Of a stretch of DNA of 64,000 nucleotides, positions 61,161 to 64,000 are shown piece by piece (positions within the stretch are counted from its first letter, which is position 1; the number at the start of each line of letters is the position of its first letter). Source of the stretch: Mucilaginibacter rubeus (lineage in GTDB: Bacteria > Bacteroidota > Bacteroidia > Sphingobacteriales > Sphingobacteriaceae); NCBI RefSeq assembly GCF_014643835.1, contig NZ_BMKD01000001.1, forward strand, positions 1,054,001 to 1,118,000, read 5' to 3'. Under the pieces are notes generated by a model. It worked only from the letters and a program-made list of their open reading frames with translations, was not told the DNA's origin and did not search any database. The position numbers and the translations under genes were made by a program.

Positions 61161-64000
61161 TTACGCGTTATAAAACACTGCCAGCAAGCGCAAATAGGGG
61201 TCTTCTTCTAACTGAAAAAATGTTTTGTAAAACTCGTCAGTCTCCTTATGCACATAATCTATATCTTTTTTTCGCTTATCCTTATGCGAGCGACCTGCCC
61301 CGGCGCTGTCCTCCCCGAATTGTAAATCTAACTGACGTTCGGAGTTTTGCAGCCACTTGTTCAACTTTCTTTCGTATTCGGTTAGCTTGTCTTCGATGTC
61401 ATCAACCAAATTTCCCTGTAACTGCTGCGTATACAAACGCTTTGCAGATGTGACCGCATCAGGTAACATCGCTTGCAAAATGTCTAAATGCGCTTGTTCA
61501 ATTTCCAGGGTTGGTAAATCGTCAAACAATCGGTAATGGCTAACGAAATCGTCAAAGCTATCCAGGTTGCCTACATCCCTGCCAATAAAGGACCGGCCAA
61601 TCACAAATAATTTTGACAAAATTGCCTGCCCCTTGCCATTGGAGCTTATTCCCTGGAAAATAAACCATGCCGATTTATCAGGCAAGGGACTGCGCATCCG
61701 GGCCACAGGAGCATTCCCTTTATCAATGCGGGCCAATATTTTATACTGCAACCATCGGGCTAAAGGATGCATATCATAAAGTAATTGGTGCGTCGGCCAG
61801 CCTTCTTTTTTTCGCGCCCTCTCTATCGATTTTTCAACCGCTTCTTTATCACAGGTAAGTTTAAATGTGTCCCTTTTATCGGGGAAAGCTTCATCCGGAA
61901 TATCATACAGTACCCCTTGGGATTCGCCACGTTTGCCACAAAGTTCCTCAGTTTGAACAAACTCAATCAATTGATCCATCGGGTCGACTGATATTTTATC
62001 GCGCAGCTTTTCATCTACTGATTTTAATTCATCAATGACGGTGGAATAATACTGGAAATCAGTAGAATAAAAAGAACTGTGCGGTTTTTCAAAAATATTT
62101 TCTTTTGATAATTCAGTTTCTTCTGATACATCATAGACCGCATTCCAATCAATTTCGTCGTCCTTCTGTTTTTTGTCGAGGATGGAAACATCTCCTTTTA
62201 CAAAAGCCCTGGTTACCAGCTTTTCCTCTTTATTAGTATCATAAAGCATCCAGAGGCTTGCAGCGTCACCCAGCGTTTTATATACTTCTTCTTCTTTTTC
62301 CTTTAATTTATCCAGTATCCTAAAATCGTCCTTAATTGTTGGGTTATCCGATTTTGAAATAAGATAATAGATGTAGGGCGTATTTTTTTGCCCGAACCGA
62401 TCTATCCTGCCATTGCGTTGTTCCAGTGTTATAATAGACCATGGAATATCATAATTAAACATTTTGTGGCAGTGGTAATGCAAGTTAACCCCCTGGCTTC
62501 CCGCATCAGAGGTGAGGAACAAACGGATAGGGCTTTCTTCCTTTGAAAACTTCTCAATGATGTCCTGCTGCTCGGTATCTGTTAAACTGCCATTAAACTG
62601 AACTATTGCTGCTTCATCAATGTTAAATGCGGCTTTTAGCTTTTCTTCCAGGTAGTCAAGGGTTTTTCTTCTTTCGGTAAAAATGATGATCCGGTCGTCC
62701 GTTTTCCTGCCTTTCCAACCCGACGCCTTTAATTGAGTAATAAGTTCAGCTAACTTTCCGTCTGCGTTTATTTTTAGGATGTTGTCCAGTTGAGCCTGTA
62801 AGCCAAGTAAGAAACTTTTGGTTATCTCTTCATCAATTTGTTTTTCCAGCCGGTTGCTTATCGTTTCAAGACATGCAGAAGGAGAAGACATGTACGATTT
62901 GAATAAGCCTATAGTAAAAAGCAGTGAACCATCGCTCATATTACCGTTTGCTTTATCAAAAGCTTCACCTTTAGCGCGTTGTATTTTTTCAATCACACTT
63001 TCCTCTTCGGGAAATAATGAAGCATGAAAGCTGGTTGTTACCCGGTCACGAAAGGAATCGCCAACCTCGCTTTCAACATCCTTTTTAAATCTTCGTACAT
63101 AAAGCGGTGTAATATCTTCTGCCGTAAATTCTCCGTTATAGGGAATAGCGGTTGGATCGAGTAATGTGATCAGATTGGCAAAGTTTTTCTTTTTACCGTT
63201 ATGTGGTGTGGCAGAGGTAAGCACCAGCGCTTCACATCTTTGAGATAAAAACTTGGCGAGTTTCCCGCGGTCGCTGCCTTCGTTTGCAACTGTGTGACAT
63301 TCATCTATTACGATAATGTCCCATTTGATCTTTTCAAGATAATGTCGGAATTTACCATTGTTTTTCAGGGTATCGACGGATACAATTACCTTATCATAAT
63401 AATCAAATGGATTTTTATTCGAAGGGATAATGGTAGTAATTCTTGCCACACCCTGGCTATCCAAGCGGACCAACGGAATCGAAAACCGGGACCATACTTC
63501 CTGCTGAAATTGGGAAAGTATAGATTTGGGAGTAACAACCAAAATTCGTTGACCCTTCCCACGGCGAATCATTTCCGTAAGGAAAATCCCTACCTCAATG
63601 GTTTTACCTAACCCGACAGCATCAGCGATCAGGATTCGTGGTTTGGGCAGCGATAGGGCTTTTATAGTTGGGATAAATTGATAATTGCTTGGCCGGATTG
63701 CGGCTTTGTTTGCTATCTCAATCCCTTCAGAAAAGAAAGACGAGTTACGCAAAACAGTTTCTATAAAAAGTTTTGATTTGCGATATCCATTGGAATTATC
63801 AGCAATGAGCTTAGTTGATTCTGGCGTAATAACATCAAAATCCTCCAAACTGAGATCAAACGTAAAACGCATCCCTTTCACCAATTCGGAAATACCTTCA
63901 ACTTCAATTATATCTTTTTCTACATGAGTTACCAAAAAGTCTTCATCCCGTAAAGAAAGACGTATTCCGGCTGCTATGTTGTGCGTTTTTGTTTCTAACA
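61161..64000 (-). CDS. SNF2-family helicase (DrmD-like), 5' end outside window
   Basis: The frame stays open to the window edge and no in-frame ATG lies between 63935 and 64000; a TTG at 63935 exists, but the upstream codons (GIRLSLRDEDFLVTHV) look like real protein. At least 946 aa are visible. Walker A ADAVGLGKTIE lies at about 63596-63628, the Walker B DECH at about 63295-63312, and the helicase C-terminal QRNGRIDRFGQK at about 62385-62420. Such SNF2 proteins (DrmD) start class 1 DISARM operons. It precedes the methylase by 15 bp. Confidence 0.85.
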   Translation of the reverse strand, partial: LETKTHNIAAGIRLSLRDEDFLVTHVEKDIIEVEGISELVKGMRFTFDLSLEDFDVITPESTKLIADNSNGYRKSKLFIETVLRNSSFFSEGIEIANKAAIRPSNYQFIPTIKALSLPKPRILIADAVGLGKTIEVGIFLTEMIRRGKGQRILVVTPKSILSQFQQEVWSRFSIPLVRLDSQGVARITTIIPSNKNPFDYYDKVIVSVDTLKNNGKFRHYLEKIKWDIIVIDECHTVANEGSDRGKLAKFLSQRCEALVLTSATPHNGKKKNFANLITLLDPTAIPYNGEFTAEDITPLYVRRFKKDVESEVGDSFRDRVTTSFHASLFPEEESVIEKIQRAKGEAFDKANGNMSDGSLLFTIGLFKSYMSSPSACLETISNRLEKQIDEEITKSFLLGLQAQLDNILKINADGKLAELITQLKASGWKGRKTDDRIIIFTERRKTLDYLEEKLKAAFNIDEAAIVQFNGSLTDTEQQDIIEKFSKEESPIRLFLTSDAGSQGVNLHYHCHKMFNYDIPWSIITLEQRNGRIDRFGQKNTPYIYYLISKSDNPTIKDDFRILDKLKEKEEEVYKTLGDAASLWMLYDTNKEEKLVTRAFVKGDVSILDKKQKDDEIDWNAVYDVSEETELSKENIFEKPHSSFYSTDFQYYSTVIDELKSVDEKLRDKISVDPMDQLIEFVQTEELCGKRGESQGVLYDIPDEAFPDKRDTFKLTCDKEAVEKSIERARKKEGWPTHQLLYDMHPLARWLQYKILARIDKGNAPVARMRSPLPDKSAWFIFQGISSNGKGQAILSKLFVIGRSFIGRDVGNLDSFDDFVSHYRLFDDLPTLEIEQAHLDILQAMLPDAVTSAKRLYTQQLQGNLVDDIEDKLTEYERKLNKWLQNSERQLDLQFGEDSAGAGRSHKDKRKKDIDYVHKETDEFYKTFFQLEEDPYLRLLAVFYNA

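Noticed and set aside
1-64000. tRNA, rRNA, integrase, attachment site
   Set aside because: Read on both strands without finding cloverleaf, rRNA segments, tyrosine or serine recombinase motifs, so the element ends lie outside or are not recognisable.

Overview
The window looks like part of a Sphingobacteriaceae-type genome (Bacteroidetes; Mucilaginibacter or Pedobacter-like). The reasons are the CTnDOT-style tra gene set (traE, F, G, J, K, M, N families), promoters of the TAnnTTTG type, a membrane LuxR protein and many small proteins of Bacteroidetes type. No rRNA, tRNA, CRISPR array, integrase or IS transposase was seen, so neither end of the mobile element can be fixed from this window.

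Layout. 1-6.9 kb: an error-prone repair cassette (SRAP protein facing dnaE2-imuB-imuA). 7-11.8 kb: small unknown genes plus a HExxH protein that may resemble the phage-exclusion protease Lit. 12-18.7 kb: accessory genes of an integrative conjugative element (orphan D12 adenine methylase, a GC-rich structured non-coding block, DUF4099/DUF3945 protein, ArdC-type antirestriction protein, M23 peptidase). 18.7-35.4 kb: the conjugation machine on the minus strand (coupling protein, TraN, M, L, K, J, three tandem TraI-like paralogues, VirB4-type TraG, TraF, two TraE paralogues, ParA, relaxase MobB, MobA) with a probable oriT at 35.5 kb. 35.6-40.2 kb: a 130-bp inverted repeat, a TAGCT-rich AT tract and two copies of a primase-like/HTH module. 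40.3-42.5 kb: LuxR, GNAT and XRE genes.

42.6-64 kb is a cargo or defence region. It opens with two paralogous genes, one fused to an MNT-HEPN-like region, behind identical promoter and leader geometry. A SWIM zinc-finger protein without a helicase and an unknown protein follow. Then comes a minus-strand operon of at least 16 kb with gaps of 2-15 bp: SNF2 helicase (DrmD-like, running off the window), a 1605-aa adenine methylase (DrmMI-like), a 2093-aa DEAH helicase with DUF1998 and a C-terminal nuclease-like region, and a UvrD-like helicase with a RelE/ParE-like N-terminus.

How it fits together: a conjugative element carries self-transfer, antirestriction (ArdC, own methylase), mutagenic repair and a large antiphage module. 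The four-gene operon is the best candidate for an undescribed system. It begins like class 1 DISARM, but a single DruE-sized protein replaces drmA/drmB and a RelE-UvrD protein occupies the last position.
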